NCBI GenBank assembly: GCA_944382965.1
Contig: CALWOA010000011.1
Location: 1 to 64,000 of the forward strand
DNA from: an uncultured Oscillospiraceae bacterium
GTDB taxonomy: Bacteria; Bacillota; Clostridia; Oscillospirales; Oscillospiraceae
Length of the DNA stretch: 64,000 bases
Reading direction: 5' to 3'
The position numbers were made by a program, and so were the translations under genes. Shown here in pieces: positions 16,541 to 27,701 of this stretch. Under the pieces are notes generated by a model, which was not told the origin of the DNA, searched no databases, and saw only the letters and a program-made list of their open reading frames with translations. How positions within the stretch are numbered: the first letter of the stretch is position 1; the number at the start of each line of letters is the position of its first letter.

Positions 16541-18154
16541 TTATGCCGTTTCCTCGGTGGCTTCGGTTTCCTCTGCCTGGGCTTCGGTAAGGGTTCCGTC
16601 CATGGTCTTGCCCAGGCTGTAATAGAACACATTGTCCCGGGAGGGGTTCAAATCCGGCATCAGACCCCGGCGGGCGTAAACATTGTAGTAGCCGAACAGT
16701 ACCGGAATGATCCGCCCGTCCTCCGCCAGCTTCTGGTACAGGTTGTAGTAAGTACCGCTGTTGTCCAGGGTACTGTTGCACATACCCTGGAAGGTTTCGT
16801 GGGCCAGACCGCCCCAGCTCAGCTCACCCCAGCCCCGGAAAAATTCCGTCAGGTCCATATTCGGAGACAGCCGGGTCATACCCAGATAGATGTCATAGGT
16901 CTGGGCCACCAGGACCTGCTGATAAGTGCCGGTGGTTTGCTCCATGGTGGTGGCAGGAAGGCCCAGTTCGGTCAGGTTCTGGGCAATGCTCCGGGCTGCT
17001 CGGACTCGGGCGGAATCGTCGGAGTTAACCAGAATCTTCAGCTCCTTTTGGTCTCCGTCGTCATCCTTGGGAATGGTGTATCCGGTAAGGAAGGCCACGA
17101 ATTTGGCGGGATCATAGGCATATTTGTCTGCCAGAGACTTGCTGTAGTAGACTTCCGTAGGGGCACAGGGCAGGGTTACCGGTTCTACCAATCCTTTATA
17201 CACGTCCTGAGCCAGGGTTTGCCGGTCAATGCCGTAGGTCAGGTTGATGCGCATATTGCTGTCTTCAAAGAAATCACTATACTGAATGTTGCAGCCAATG
17301 TACATCAGGTAGCCGCTTTCAATTTCCCACAGCTCATAGTCGCAGCGGTATTCGGCAAAGGAGTCACTCATGGGGTTGGTACACACCACGCTGACGTTGC
17401 CGAACTGGAATTCGTCACGGACATCTGACGGGGAGGAAACTTCCACCAGATCAATGCTTTCATCGGTGGCCGGGATTTTAACATTGCCGCACCACCAGGT
17501 GGGATTGCGGTGAAGCTGTGCGCCGCCGGCGGTTTTGACAAAAACGTAGGGCCCGGTACCCAAGGGGGGCGTTCCTTCTATCTGGTTTACCTCGGATGCC
17601 TTGACAATGGGCACATCCAGAAGCAGGGGCAAGTTCTCATAGGCGGTGTCCATCTGGAACAAAATGCCGCCATTTTCCAGGACGCTTACATCCAGCAGAT
17701 GCTTGACGAAGCGATTCGCGTAGTAGTCGTTTTCCTTGGCCTGCAAATAGCTGGCTACCACATCTTCGGCGGTGACCTTGGTTCCGTCGGAGAAGGTGGC
17801 GTTGGGGTCTAAGTAGAAAGTCCAGTTGCGGCGATTGTCGGAGACTTCATACTGTCCGCAGAGAATGGGGGTTACGTTTTTCTTGCTGTCCACGGCGAAC
17901 AGTCCCTGATACATCAGCGACATCAGCACCCGGTTGGTGTAGTCACTGCCAAACAGAGGATTCAATGAGCGATCCGGATAGTAGGCCAGCGTCAGCTCCT
18001 GGGTATCTTCCTCTTCCGGCATAATGTCCTCCGGGTCCTGACCTTCCATCAGGATGGCGTCGCCGGTGGCCTGATAGCCGGAATTGTCAATTTTCCGGCC
18101 GCAGCCCCCCAGAATCAGAACAAAAATCAGCAGCAGGGCAGTCAATCGTTTCAT
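16541..18154 (-). CDS. Family 5 extracellular solute-binding lipoprotein (OppA/DppA-like)
   Basis: This 537 aa peptide- or nickel-binding type protein has a signal with lipobox ILGGCG (about 17-22), an acidic linker, and the SBP_bac_5 fold: RSLNPLFGSDYTN, FSDGTKVTAEDVVAS (near 125-140), TPPLGTGPYVF and INLTYGIDRQTLAQDVYKG. It ends in an acidic tail rich in E, A and T. The ATG at 18154 overlaps the pgeF stop (ATGA), with AAGGAGG inside pgeF; a longer frame would run into pgeF. No permease or ATPase genes adjoin it, so it is either an orphan receptor or uses a distant transporter. Confidence 0.9.
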   Translation of the reverse strand: MKRLTALLLIFVLILGGCGRKIDNSGYQATGDAILMEGQDPEDIMPEEEDTQELTLAYYPDRSLNPLFGSDYTNRVLMSLMYQGLFAVDSKKNVTPILCGQYEVSDNRRNWTFYLDPNATFSDGTKVTAEDVVASYLQAKENDYYANRFVKHLLDVSVLENGGILFQMDTAYENLPLLLDVPIVKASEVNQIEGTPPLGTGPYVFVKTAGGAQLHRNPTWWCGNVKIPATDESIDLVEVSSPSDVRDEFQFGNVSVVCTNPMSDSFAEYRCDYELWEIESGYLMYIGCNIQYSDFFEDSNMRINLTYGIDRQTLAQDVYKGLVEPVTLPCAPTEVYYSKSLADKYAYDPAKFVAFLTGYTIPKDDDGDQKELKILVNSDDSARVRAARSIAQNLTELGLPATTMEQTTGTYQQVLVAQTYDIYLGMTRLSPNMDLTEFFRGWGELSWGGLAHETFQGMCNSTLDNSGTYYNLYQKLAEDGRIIPVLFGYYNVYARRGLMPDLNPSRDNVFYYSLGKTMDGTLTEAQAEETEATEETA

Positions 18155-18951
18155 GGGCAAACCTCCTTGCAGACAATCAAGGCACCCTGGGAGCCTCGTT
18201 CTCCCTTGGTGGCCCGGTGGGACCAGAACCGCTGGTTCTGGCAGAAGGTGCATGCGTCGCTGACGGCGATGGTGGTTACTCCCCGGCGCCGCAGCAGATA
18301 AGCGTTGACGGCTTTCAGATCGGGGTAGTACCGATCCCCCCGCTTTTCAATGTAGCTGGCCACGTCGTTTCCAAAGGCATCCAGCAGAGCCTGGGGCACA
18401 TCCTCCTGGGTTTCAAAGTGGCACTGGCCGATGTTGGGGCCAATGGCTGCCCGGATATTTTCCGGGCGGGAGCCGTATTGCTCCATCATGGCCTGCACAG
18501 CCTTGCCGGCAATGTCCTGAACGGTTCCCCGCCATCCGGCGTGAACGGCGCCTACCGCACCGGTGACGGGATCGTGCAGAAGCACCGGGGTGCAGTCGGC
18601 GGTGAACACCAGCAGAGTTACCCCCGGGGTGTTGGTAATCAGACCGTCGCACTCCGGATAGTCCCGGTGGCACAGTCCCCGGGCATCCGCCGCCGTTACC
18701 GGGCGGACAATGTCCGTGTGGGTCTGGCGGGTCATCACCAGCTTCTTTTCATCAAAATCCAGGGCTTTTGCCAGGATTCTCAGGTTGGTTTCCACGTTTT
18801 CCATGGTGTCTCCCCGGCCGTAGGCCAGATTCAGACTGGCCTGGGTACCGGTGCTGACCCCGCCGAAACGGGTGGTGAAGCAGTGGGGTACGGAAATTTC
18901 CTGGGCAACCAGGTATTCCAGATCCCCCTGTTTTACGGTTTGTATAGACAT
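18151..18951 (-). CDS. pgeF: Purine nucleoside phosphorylase, PgeF/YfiH (DUF152) family
   Basis: This 266 aa protein belongs to the family once called multicopper polyphenol oxidase and now known to act on purine nucleosides. Zinc-binding motifs are kept: TRQTHTD (His), FTADCTPVLL (Cys) and VHAGWRGT (His), followed by GPNIGQCHFE. The ATG at 18951 lies six bases after AGGTG; a GTG at 18960 is the alternative. It overlaps the next lipoprotein gene by four bases and follows secA by 39 bases. Confidence 0.92.
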   Translation of the reverse strand: MSIQTVKQGDLEYLVAQEISVPHCFTTRFGGVSTGTQASLNLAYGRGDTMENVETNLRILAKALDFDEKKLVMTRQTHTDIVRPVTAADARGLCHRDYPECDGLITNTPGVTLLVFTADCTPVLLHDPVTGAVGAVHAGWRGTVQDIAGKAVQAMMEQYGSRPENIRAAIGPNIGQCHFETQEDVPQALLDAFGNDVASYIEKRGDRYYPDLKAVNAYLLRRRGVTTIAVSDACTFCQNQRFWSHRATKGERGSQGALIVCKEVCP

Positions 18952-18990
18952 AAGATTCACCTGTTATGAAATGGGGCGGTTTTCTGTTTC

Positions 18991-21753
<2,763 letters not shown>

Positions 21754-21802
21754 TGTAATCTCCTTTAACATTAGAAATGGCCGCAGCCAACCAATTTGAT
21801 GT

Positions 21803-21811
21803 ATTATAACA
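21803..21811 (-). promoter_or_regulatory. Extended -10 promoter of secA
   Basis: On the minus strand TGTTATAAT: TATAAT at 21803-21808 with the TG of an extended -10. No clear -35 at the right distance. Confidence 0.55.
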
Positions 21812-21907
21812 CATTTGTAAAGAGAATAATAGTCGAATTTGTGAACAAATTGCCGACCTTGTGCCTAAATTTCTTGCTCTGTTCCAACGAAAAAACCGGA
21901 GAAAAGC

Positions 21908-21942
21908 AAAAAATCTCCCGCTGCCGAAAAAGCAGCGGGAGA
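21908..21942 (-). terminator. Intrinsic terminator after the DegT aminotransferase
   Basis: TCTCCCGCTGC (21914-21924) pairs with GCAGCGGGAGA (21932-21942); on the minus strand TTTTTTGC follows. Confidence 0.9.
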
Positions 21943-21947
21943 AACTG

Positions 21948-23084
21948 TTATTTTACAAAGCCGTTGACAATCTCAGCAATTCCCGCCACATCCTCGTCGG
22001 TCAGATACATGTGCAGGGGCATGGTGATGATATGCTGGCTGATTTCATGGGCGTGGGGGCAGGTGCCATGGGCGTAGGTGTACATGGAAAATTCCGTATT
22101 GTCCCGGTAGTGAACACCGCCGTAGATGTCGTGCTTGGCCAGCTCCGACAGCAGCCCTTCCCGGTCGGGAACGGCGATTTCATAAATATGGAAGGAGCAT
22201 TCCTCCCGGTAGGGGGCGGGGATAATCTGAATCTTGGGATTGCCCGCAAAGGCGGCGTCGTACATGGCGGCGATTTCCCGGCGGCGGGCGTTCTCTTCGT
22301 CCAGGTAGGGCAGCTGAGCCAAAGCAATGGCGGCCATAATGGCGTTGCCGTTGTACTTAAAGCCCACATAATCCACGCCGTAGTTCCACTTGTAGGTGCC
22401 TTCGTTGCTGGTACGGGCGTAGGTATCTTTGTTAATGCCCATCCAGGAGACCTTCCGGCATTCGGCGTCCAGCTCCGGGTCGGCAAAGCAGATCATGCCG
22501 CTGTCACCGGTGGGCAGGTTCTTGACCGCCTGGTAAGAGTATACCGTCACATCCACACCATCCCAGGTGCCGGGCATCTGGCCGTTTACCCGGGTGCCGG
22601 ACATGTGAGCAGCATCCAGAATCAGCCGCAGGTTATGCTTTTTGCACAGGGCGATGATCTTGTCCAGCTGACCGACCCGTCCGCCGTAGCCCACAAAGAT
22701 CACAGCCCGGGTTTTCTCGTTGATCTTTTTCTCCACATCCACCGGGTCCAGACACAGATATTCGTCCACATCCGCAAACCGGGGCTTGAGATTTTCATAG
22801 AGGATGGCGTGGTTGGTGGAGACGAAGGTAATGGGGGTGGAGATAATCTCGTCCCCATCCTGCCAGCCATAGCGGCGCTTGAGAATGTTCACCGCCAGAT
22901 GCAGTCCTGCGGTGCTGGAGTTGAGGAAGCAGGCATTGGCATGGCCGGTGTAGGCTTTCCAGGCAGTTTCCAGCTCTGCAGTTTTGAAGCCGGAGCCAGT
23001 CCAGCCCTTTTCCAGGCACTCCCGAATCTGGGCCAGGCACTCGTCTATATGAAATTTGGGTTTCAATACCTGAATGGTAGACAT
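21948..23084 (-). CDS. DegT/DnrJ/EryC1/StrS-family PLP aminotransferase
   Basis: This 378 aa protein belongs to the family that aminates keto-sugars for surface polysaccharides and antibiotics. It has the cofactor-binding DAAHMSG (Asp and His under the ring), the PLP-lysine motif YSYQAVKNLPTGDSG, and GSGFKTAELE near the start. It stands alone between its promoter and terminator, without sugar dehydratase or glycosyltransferase neighbours, so the substrate cannot be inferred. Confidence 0.93.
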   Translation of the reverse strand: MSTIQVLKPKFHIDECLAQIRECLEKGWTGSGFKTAELETAWKAYTGHANACFLNSSTAGLHLAVNILKRRYGWQDGDEIISTPITFVSTNHAILYENLKPRFADVDEYLCLDPVDVEKKINEKTRAVIFVGYGGRVGQLDKIIALCKKHNLRLILDAAHMSGTRVNGQMPGTWDGVDVTVYSYQAVKNLPTGDSGMICFADPELDAECRKVSWMGINKDTYARTSNEGTYKWNYGVDYVGFKYNGNAIMAAIALAQLPYLDEENARRREIAAMYDAAFAGNPKIQIIPAPYREECSFHIYEIAVPDREGLLSELAKHDIYGGVHYRDNTEFSMYTYAHGTCPHAHEISQHIITMPLHMYLTDEDVAGIAEIVNGFVK

Positions 23085-23126
23085 AACACAAAAAATCCTT
23101 TCGCTTTCGACGTTTATTCTGGGGCT

Positions 23127-23155
23127 ATTTTAATCCAAACGGAAGGCAATTACAA
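23127..23155 (-). promoter_or_regulatory. Promoter of the DegT aminotransferase
   Basis: TTGTAA (23150-23155), 17-base spacer, TAAAAT (23127-23132). Confidence 0.6.
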
Positions 23156-23195
23156 GAGTACCGGCAAAATTTTGTGTCAGTCTGAGGTTTTCTGC

Positions 23196-23615
23196 TCAAT
23201 CCTGCTGCTGAAAGGGTTTGATCAGGTGCTCAAAAATATCTTTCTCTTTCATCAGGGCAATTCCTTGCCCTTCGTCCCCCAAAACCAGCAGCCGGTGACC
23301 GGGTTCGATGGAGAAAATTTTCCGGGCCTGGGCGGGAATAACAATCTGCCCTTTTTCCCCGACTGTGACAACACCGAATACGTGTTTTCCTCTGGGGGGC
23401 ACATTCAGGCCGCTGACCGGGCTGTTGAAATTCACCAGATCATCCAGGGTGACGTCAAAAACGCTGGCCAGTGCCATACATTTTTCAATGTCCGGCACGG
23501 ATTCTCCTGTTTCCCATTTTGACAGGGTTTGGCGGGAAACATTGATTTTCTCCGCCAGTTCTTCCTGGGAGAAATTGTGCAGTTTCCGAAGTTGGGTTAA
23601 GTTCTCACGAAACAT
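23196..23615 (-). CDS. XRE helix-turn-helix regulator with C-terminal AbrB/SpoVT-like domain
   Basis: This 139 aa protein joins two DNA-binding folds. Residues 1-65 are an XRE/Cro domain (LTQLRKLHNFSQEELAEK, then VSRQTLSKWETGES). Residues about 78-125 resemble an AbrB/MazE swapped-hairpin domain, with VTVGEKGQIVIPAQARK followed by GHRLLVLGDEGQGIALM. The ATG follows AAAGGAGG inside the upstream acyltransferase gene, which it overlaps by 11 bases, so the pair is coupled. An inverted repeat over the operon promoter (24701-24721) may be its own operator. Confidence 0.88.
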   Translation of the reverse strand: MFRENLTQLRKLHNFSQEELAEKINVSRQTLSKWETGESVPDIEKCMALASVFDVTLDDLVNFNSPVSGLNVPPRGKHVFGVVTVGEKGQIVIPAQARKIFSIEPGHRLLVLGDEGQGIALMKEKDIFEHLIKPFQQQD

Positions 23616-24684
23616 GGGTTTCCTCCTTTTTTATCCCCAGTATGCACCAGCGCAGTACCGGAATGGCGCAGATCAGTGCGTTCAGCAGATACCCGCCCCC
23701 AAACGCGGCAATTCCTGCAATCAGATAGCACAGTCCAGGTGCCAGCGGGGAATACCGATCCAGAAAATAGGCGGCTGCTGCCAGAGGCAGGTAGTGCAGT
23801 ACATACAGTCCATAACTTCTCCTGCCGATCCACTGCAGTACGGCGTTGGTTTTATCTGCCCATTTTTTTGCTCCGGCAAACACCGCCAGAATCATCACCC
23901 AGGCGTAGGCTATGGAAAAGAAGCTGTTTACCACCGGCGCGCTGACGTAATCCTGACCAAAGTAGTGGATGGTATAACCGATTCCCAGGCAAAGGGCCCC
24001 AATGCCCAGGGGCAGCCAGAATCTGCTCAAGCGCTGGATTACCGGCTCCTGGGAGAACACGAAGTAGCCCAGGAAAAAGGCACATCCATAGATACCAAAC
24101 CGGTAAACCGGAATGACCGGCGTATTGAGAATCTGGGCGCTGAGCCAAAGGGGGAATACCAGCAGAAGAAGCGCCGGCACCGGGAACCGGGCGCAGGCAG
24201 CGTACAGCTTTCCCGTTTCCCATTTCCGGAGCAGAACCACTGCCACAGAGAACAGCCACAGCATTTGGATGTACCACAGTACTCCCGTGCCGGATACCGC
24301 CATAATCCCATAAAGTACAAGTCCCGGCATCTGCGGCATATGGTCGAAGGCAGCGCCGATTGCCATATTAAAATACCCCAAAATCCATTGAAATGCAAAC
24401 AGTCCAATGGTGGAAGGGACCAACAGCTTCCGGGTTTGAAAACGGAAGAACGCCCGGACGGTGCGCTTCTGCAGGGATGCTCTGGTGCTGATGCCGGATA
24501 CGATAAACAGAATCACCATAAACCAGGGGTAGAGCAGATATGCGATGGCATCCTGGTATTGCACTTCCTGAAACGGACCGATGACACCCACTGTCAGTAC
24601 GCCGTTGTACATATATATTACATGGTAAACCACCACCAGCAGTCCGGTAAGCCAGCGAATGTTGTCAAGGTAATGTATTCTCAT
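23605..24684 (-). CDS. Acyltransferase 3 family integral membrane protein
   Basis: This 359 aa polytopic membrane protein has about ten helices and the family start YLDNIRWLTGLLVVVYHV, which carries the conserved membrane His, and FIVSGISTRASLQKRT. Such proteins move acetyl or other acyl groups onto surface sugars or lipids. It heads a two-gene unit with the XRE-AbrB regulator. The target is unknown. Confidence 0.87.
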   Translation of the reverse strand: MRIHYLDNIRWLTGLLVVVYHVIYMYNGVLTVGVIGPFQEVQYQDAIAYLLYPWFMVILFIVSGISTRASLQKRTVRAFFRFQTRKLLVPSTIGLFAFQWILGYFNMAIGAAFDHMPQMPGLVLYGIMAVSGTGVLWYIQMLWLFSVAVVLLRKWETGKLYAACARFPVPALLLLVFPLWLSAQILNTPVIPVYRFGIYGCAFFLGYFVFSQEPVIQRLSRFWLPLGIGALCLGIGYTIHYFGQDYVSAPVVNSFFSIAYAWVMILAVFAGAKKWADKTNAVLQWIGRRSYGLYVLHYLPLAAAAYFLDRYSPLAPGLCYLIAGIAAFGGGYLLNALICAIPVLRWCILGIKKEETHVS

Positions 24685-24700
24685 GTATTTCCCACCTTGT

Positions 24701-24722
24701 ATAACGGTTTTTGACCATTATA
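24701..24722 (-). promoter_or_regulatory. -10 box and overlapping inverted repeat before the acyltransferase-XRE operon
   Basis: TATAAT (24717-24722 on the minus strand) without a good -35. An imperfect inverted repeat ATAACGGT/GACCATTAT (24701-24708 and 24713-24721) overlaps it and the start of transcription. Confidence 0.5.
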
Positions 24723-24790
24723 CTAGGAAAAAACCAGATTTTCTACAAGGAAAAACTAACATTTTGAAATAGTTTCTGTTAAAAATAGTA

Positions 24791-24818
24791 GCAAAATGCC
24801 GCCCGGTGCGGGCGGCAT
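24791..24818 (-). terminator. Intrinsic terminator after the 98 aa protein gene
   Basis: ATGCCGCCCG (24796-24805), GTG loop, CGGGCGGCAT (24809-24818), then TTTTGC on the minus strand. Apart from this and the promoter at 24701-24722 I see nothing else in 24685-24907. Confidence 0.8.
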
Positions 24819-24907
24819 CTGCGTCGAATTATCGTATGACCTTTTTCTGAATGTTACCCGGCCCTTGCTTTGGAAAAGACCGGGAGTTGGTTTTGATGGT
24901 TGTTTTG

Positions 24908-25204
24908 TTATGAGCGAAGTCTTCCCAGGGAGTCTGCGCGCTCGTCGTAGGGGGCGTAAGTCCAGCCCAGAATCCGATCCATGGGAATTTCGGTGTCGGA
25001 GGAGATGTAGCTGAACCGGCCGTTTTCGTAGGCCGCTTCACAGCAGATGACCCCCTCGTCGGGAAACAGCTCTTTGATGATCACATATCCGGCTTCTCCG
25101 GGCAGAGCTTTTGCCGGAGCATGCCAACGCAGAATGGTAAAATCGTCCAGATTCGCAAGACCCAGAATGGCCTGGATCTGCTGCAGTTTTTCCTTGTCTT
25201 TCAT
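24908..25204 (-). CDS. Hypothetical 98 aa protein, paralogue of the gene upstream
   Basis: This short soluble protein has no signal or membrane segment. Its layout is a helical start (KLQQIQAILGL), ILRWHAPAKALPGEAGYVIIK, an EAAYENGRFSYI strand region and a closing ILGWTYAPYDERADSLGRL. It is clearly similar along its length to the 96 aa protein at 25347-25637. The LPxE...V.....GRF...P...LGW pattern loosely recalls small DUF551-type proteins. RBS TAGGAG. Function unknown. Confidence 0.78.
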   Translation of the reverse strand: MKDKEKLQQIQAILGLANLDDFTILRWHAPAKALPGEAGYVIIKELFPDEGVICCEAAYENGRFSYISSDTEIPMDRILGWTYAPYDERADSLGRLRS

Positions 25205-25346
25205 AGTGGTTCTCCTATAAGTAGTTCAGTTTGCATCTGTACGAGCTGTCTATAGAATAGCACAAGGAAGCTGTCACAACCTGTCACAATTTGTCGCCAA
25301 ACGAAAAAACGGGCCAAAATCCCACGCAGCAGGCAGAAAAAGGGGG

Positions 25347-25637
25347 TCAGTCCAAAAGACGGCCCAGGATATCGGCCCGTCCGTCGTAGGGAGGATAGGC
25401 CCAGCCCAGCACCTGATGGGTAGGAATGGAGCGGTCTGTGGTGAGATACCAGAATCTTCCCTGTTCAAAGGCCGCTTCCTGACACAGAATTTCTCCGTCC
25501 TGGGCCTGCTTGACCAGAACGTAGCTGGCTTCCTCCGGCAGCGCCTGTTTTGGTGAATACCAGCGAATCAGGGAGAAGGATTCCCCGTCCAACGCCAAAA
25601 TCTCCCGAATCTGCTCCCATTTTTTCAACGCATCCAT
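25347..25637 (-). CDS. Hypothetical 96 aa protein, paralogue of the gene downstream
   Basis: It aligns end to end with the 98 aa protein 142 bases downstream: shared RW..P..ALP.EA.YV..K, EAA.E.GRF.Y, IP...LGW.Y.PYD.RAD.LGRL. No signal peptide, membrane helix or cysteine pattern. RBS is TAGGAGG, seven bases before the ATG. The tandem pair, each with its own RBS and spacing, looks like a recent local duplication that has diverged. DUF551-like at best; no function proposed. Confidence 0.78.
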   Translation of the reverse strand: MDALKKWEQIREILALDGESFSLIRWYSPKQALPEEASYVLVKQAQDGEILCQEAAFEQGRFWYLTTDRSIPTHQVLGWAYPPYDGRADILGRLLD

Positions 25638-25729
25638 GTTGCATCCTCCTAGTTATAAGCAATATGTTCTATATCGTAAATACATAGTAACATATGCAAA
25701 CGTCGAAGGAAGTCATATTTCGTCGGAAA

Positions 25730-25755
25730 AAGAAAAACTGCGCACACAGGCGCAG
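25730..25755 (-). terminator. Intrinsic terminator after the XRE regulator
   Basis: CTGCGC (25738-25743), six-base loop, GCGCAG (25750-25755); followed on the minus strand by TTTTTCTTTTTC. Confidence 0.75.
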
Positions 25756-25771
25756 CTTCACGTTTGAAAAG

Positions 25772-26104
25772 TTAAATATTCCCTTTGGCCTGCTGAATCA
25801 TTAGCTCTACCATTTCCAGAATCCGCTTCTGCTCCTGGGGCGGCAGGCTTTCCAGTTCCTGGGACAGGACGCTGGCTTTATACTCGGTGGCGTGTTCCAG
25901 CACGTCGCAGAAAATGGCGTCGGCAGAGGTTTCCAGACAGTTGATAATGGCAATCAGCTTTTCGCACCGGGGAAAGGAAGCGCCCCGCTCGATGGTGGAA
26001 ATATAATTGGTGGCAACCCCCAGCTTTTCCGCAAACTGATCCTGGGTCAGTCCCAGACGCTCCCGGCACTGCTTGATGCGTTTGCCGATCCGCTTGTCTA
26101 TCAT
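25772..26104 (-). CDS. XRE-family transcriptional regulator
   Basis: This 110 aa protein has an N-terminal Cro/C1 domain (KRIKQCRERLGLTQDQFAEKLG and NYISTIERGASFP, about 8-50) and a helical C-terminal part rich in Glu and Leu. I begin it at ATG 26104 (MIDKRIGK); the upstream part of the frame is Cys/Ser-rich and overlaps the rpoD terminator. It is monocistronic. Targets unknown. Confidence 0.88.
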   Translation of the reverse strand: MIDKRIGKRIKQCRERLGLTQDQFAEKLGVATNYISTIERGASFPRCEKLIAIINCLETSADAIFCDVLEHATEYKASVLSQELESLPPQEQKRILEMVELMIQQAKGNI

Positions 26105-26217
26105 CTCGCCGCCGCTCCTTTCCTGTATATCGTTTATCCATAGTATACAGCGATAACACCGACAGATACAGAAATGATAATCCACAGAGTATGGATTACC
26201 GATTGAGCAGCGGCAAA

Positions 26218-26254
26218 AAGAAAACCCAGCCGAAGTTTGGCAGCTTCGGCTGGG
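26218..26254 (-). terminator. Intrinsic terminator of rpoD
   Basis: CCCAGCCGAAG (26225-26235) pairs with CTTCGGCTGGG (26244-26254); TTTTCTTTTTG follows on the minus strand. Confidence 0.88.
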
Positions 26255-26273
26255 AGGGTTTGTGTTCTGACAA

Positions 26274-27422
26274 TCAGCAGTAGAAGTCCCGGATCTTCTT
26301 GGCACGGCTGGGGTGGCGCAGCTTGCGGATGGCCTTGTTCTCGATCTGGCGAATCCGTTCCCGGGTAACGCCGAAGATCTGGCCCACCTCTTCCAGGGTG
26401 TGGGTCCGGCCGTCGTACATGCCGAAACGCATCCGCAGCACGTCCGCTTCCCGTTCGGTCAGGGTGCCCAGGATTTCCTTCAGGGCTTCTGCCAGCAGGG
26501 CGTTGGAGGTAGCGTCGGCGGGACCGGGGGTGCGCTCGTCCTCCACGAAGGAGCCGATGGAGGTATCTTCTTCATCACCCACAGGGGTGTCCAGGCTCAG
26601 GGTATCGGCAGCGGTGCGGTTGGCCTCGATGATCTTTTCAACCGGCAGATTCAGCTCGGCGGCGATTTCTTCCACGGTCGGCTCCCGGCCCAGTTCCTGC
26701 ACCAGCTTGCGGTTGCAGCGGGTGGCCTTGTTAATCACTTCTACCATATGCACCGGCACCCGGATGGTCCGGGCCTGGTCGGCAATGGCACGGGTGATGG
26801 CCTGCCGAATCCACCAGGTGGCATATGTAGAGAATTTGTTTCCCTTTGTCCAGTCAAACTTGTCTACCGCCCGAATTAGGCCCGTGTTGCCCTCCTGGAT
26901 CAGATCCAGAATGTGCAGGCCCCGTCCGGAATACTTCTTGGCGATGGAAACCACCAGCCGCAGGTTCGCCTCGGTCAGCTTGTTCTTGGCGTACTGATCG
27001 CCCTCGGCAACCCGCTTGGCAAGCTCCACTTCCTCATCGGCGGACAGGAGCTTGACCTGACCGATTTCCTTCAGGTACATCCGCACCGGGTCGTCCAGGC
27101 TGTACTCGGCGGCCAGATCCACCGGGTCCACCAGGTCCTCTTCTTCCAGGCCGGACAGGTCGATGTCCCCGTCGGGGTCCAGGTCCAGATCGTCGTCCCC
27201 CAGATCCAGTTCCAGGTCGGCGGTGATGATCTGAATATTCATGGCCTCAAAGCGGTCGTATATCTCTTCAATTTTCTCAGGGGTCAGCTGCATTTTTTCC
27301 AGCTGGGCGTTCAAATCGGCGGCACGGATCATGCCGTCCTTCTTGCCCTGGAGGATCAATGCCTGCAAGGCGGCGTAGATATCTTCCAGATTTCCCTTGG
27401 GAGTCTTCTTCGTTGTACTCAT
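26274..27422 (-). CDS. rpoD: RNA polymerase primary sigma factor
   Basis: This 382 aa sigma-70 has an N-terminal region 1.1-like part with an unusually acidic run of about 30 residues ([19 protein letters not shown]), region 1.2 ([14 protein letters not shown]), region 2 ([15 protein letters not shown] and [13 protein letters not shown] for -10 recognition), region 3, and region 4 ([18 protein letters not shown] for -35 recognition). It ends at the usual SRAKKIRDF. dnaG, its common neighbour, is absent; instead lepA lies divergent. Confidence 0.96.
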   Translation of the reverse strand: MSTTKKTPKGNLEDIYAALQALILQGKKDGMIRAADLNAQLEKMQLTPEKIEEIYDRFEAMNIQIITADLELDLGDDDLDLDPDGDIDLSGLEEEDLVDPVDLAAEYSLDDPVRMYLKEIGQVKLLSADEEVELAKRVAEGDQYAKNKLTEANLRLVVSIAKKYSGRGLHILDLIQEGNTGLIRAVDKFDWTKGNKFSTYATWWIRQAITRAIADQARTIRVPVHMVEVINKATRCNRKLVQELGREPTVEEIAAELNLPVEKIIEANRTAADTLSLDTPVGDEEDTSIGSFVEDERTPGPADATSNALLAEALKEILGTLTEREADVLRMRFGMYDGRTHTLEEVGQIFGVTRERIRQIENKAIRKLRHPSRAKKIRDFYC

Positions 27423-27474
27423 GGAACGTCCCCTCTTTTTTCTATGTAAAGTCTAAAAATTCTCGTGCCGTTAA

Positions 27475-27503
27475 ACTATACCCCAATTTTTTCGGAATGA
27501 CAA
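27475..27503 (-). promoter_or_regulatory. Promoter of rpoD
   Basis: TTGTCA (27498-27503), 17-base spacer, TATAGT (27475-27480). The spacer is A-rich in the centre with GGGG before the -10. Confidence 0.7.
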
Positions 27504-27599
27504 GGGGATTTTGCAGAATTTTTTCTGGAATTTGCAGGTTTTCTAAAAAGTTTTCCGGCTGCAAAGACAGGTTTCCCCGGATTTCTCCAAAACATACGG

Positions 27600-27628
27600 T
27601 TTACATTTTGGAAAAAATTCGGTATAAT
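27600..27628 (+). promoter_or_regulatory. Promoter of lepA-hemW
   Basis: TTTACA (27600-27605), 17-base spacer with an A-run and CGG before the -10, TATAAT (27623-27628). Confidence 0.75.
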
Positions 27629-27701
27629 TGGGAAAATGCAAGATTTTGCCCTGTGGCCGGATTTCGGCACAGCGTAATCTGACTGTTGAGGAGCAACCCC
27701 T

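Noticed and set aside
25772-26305. 177-codon version of the XRE regulator
   Set aside because: The extra N-terminus covers the rpoD terminator and the regulator's own control region, and has no RBS.
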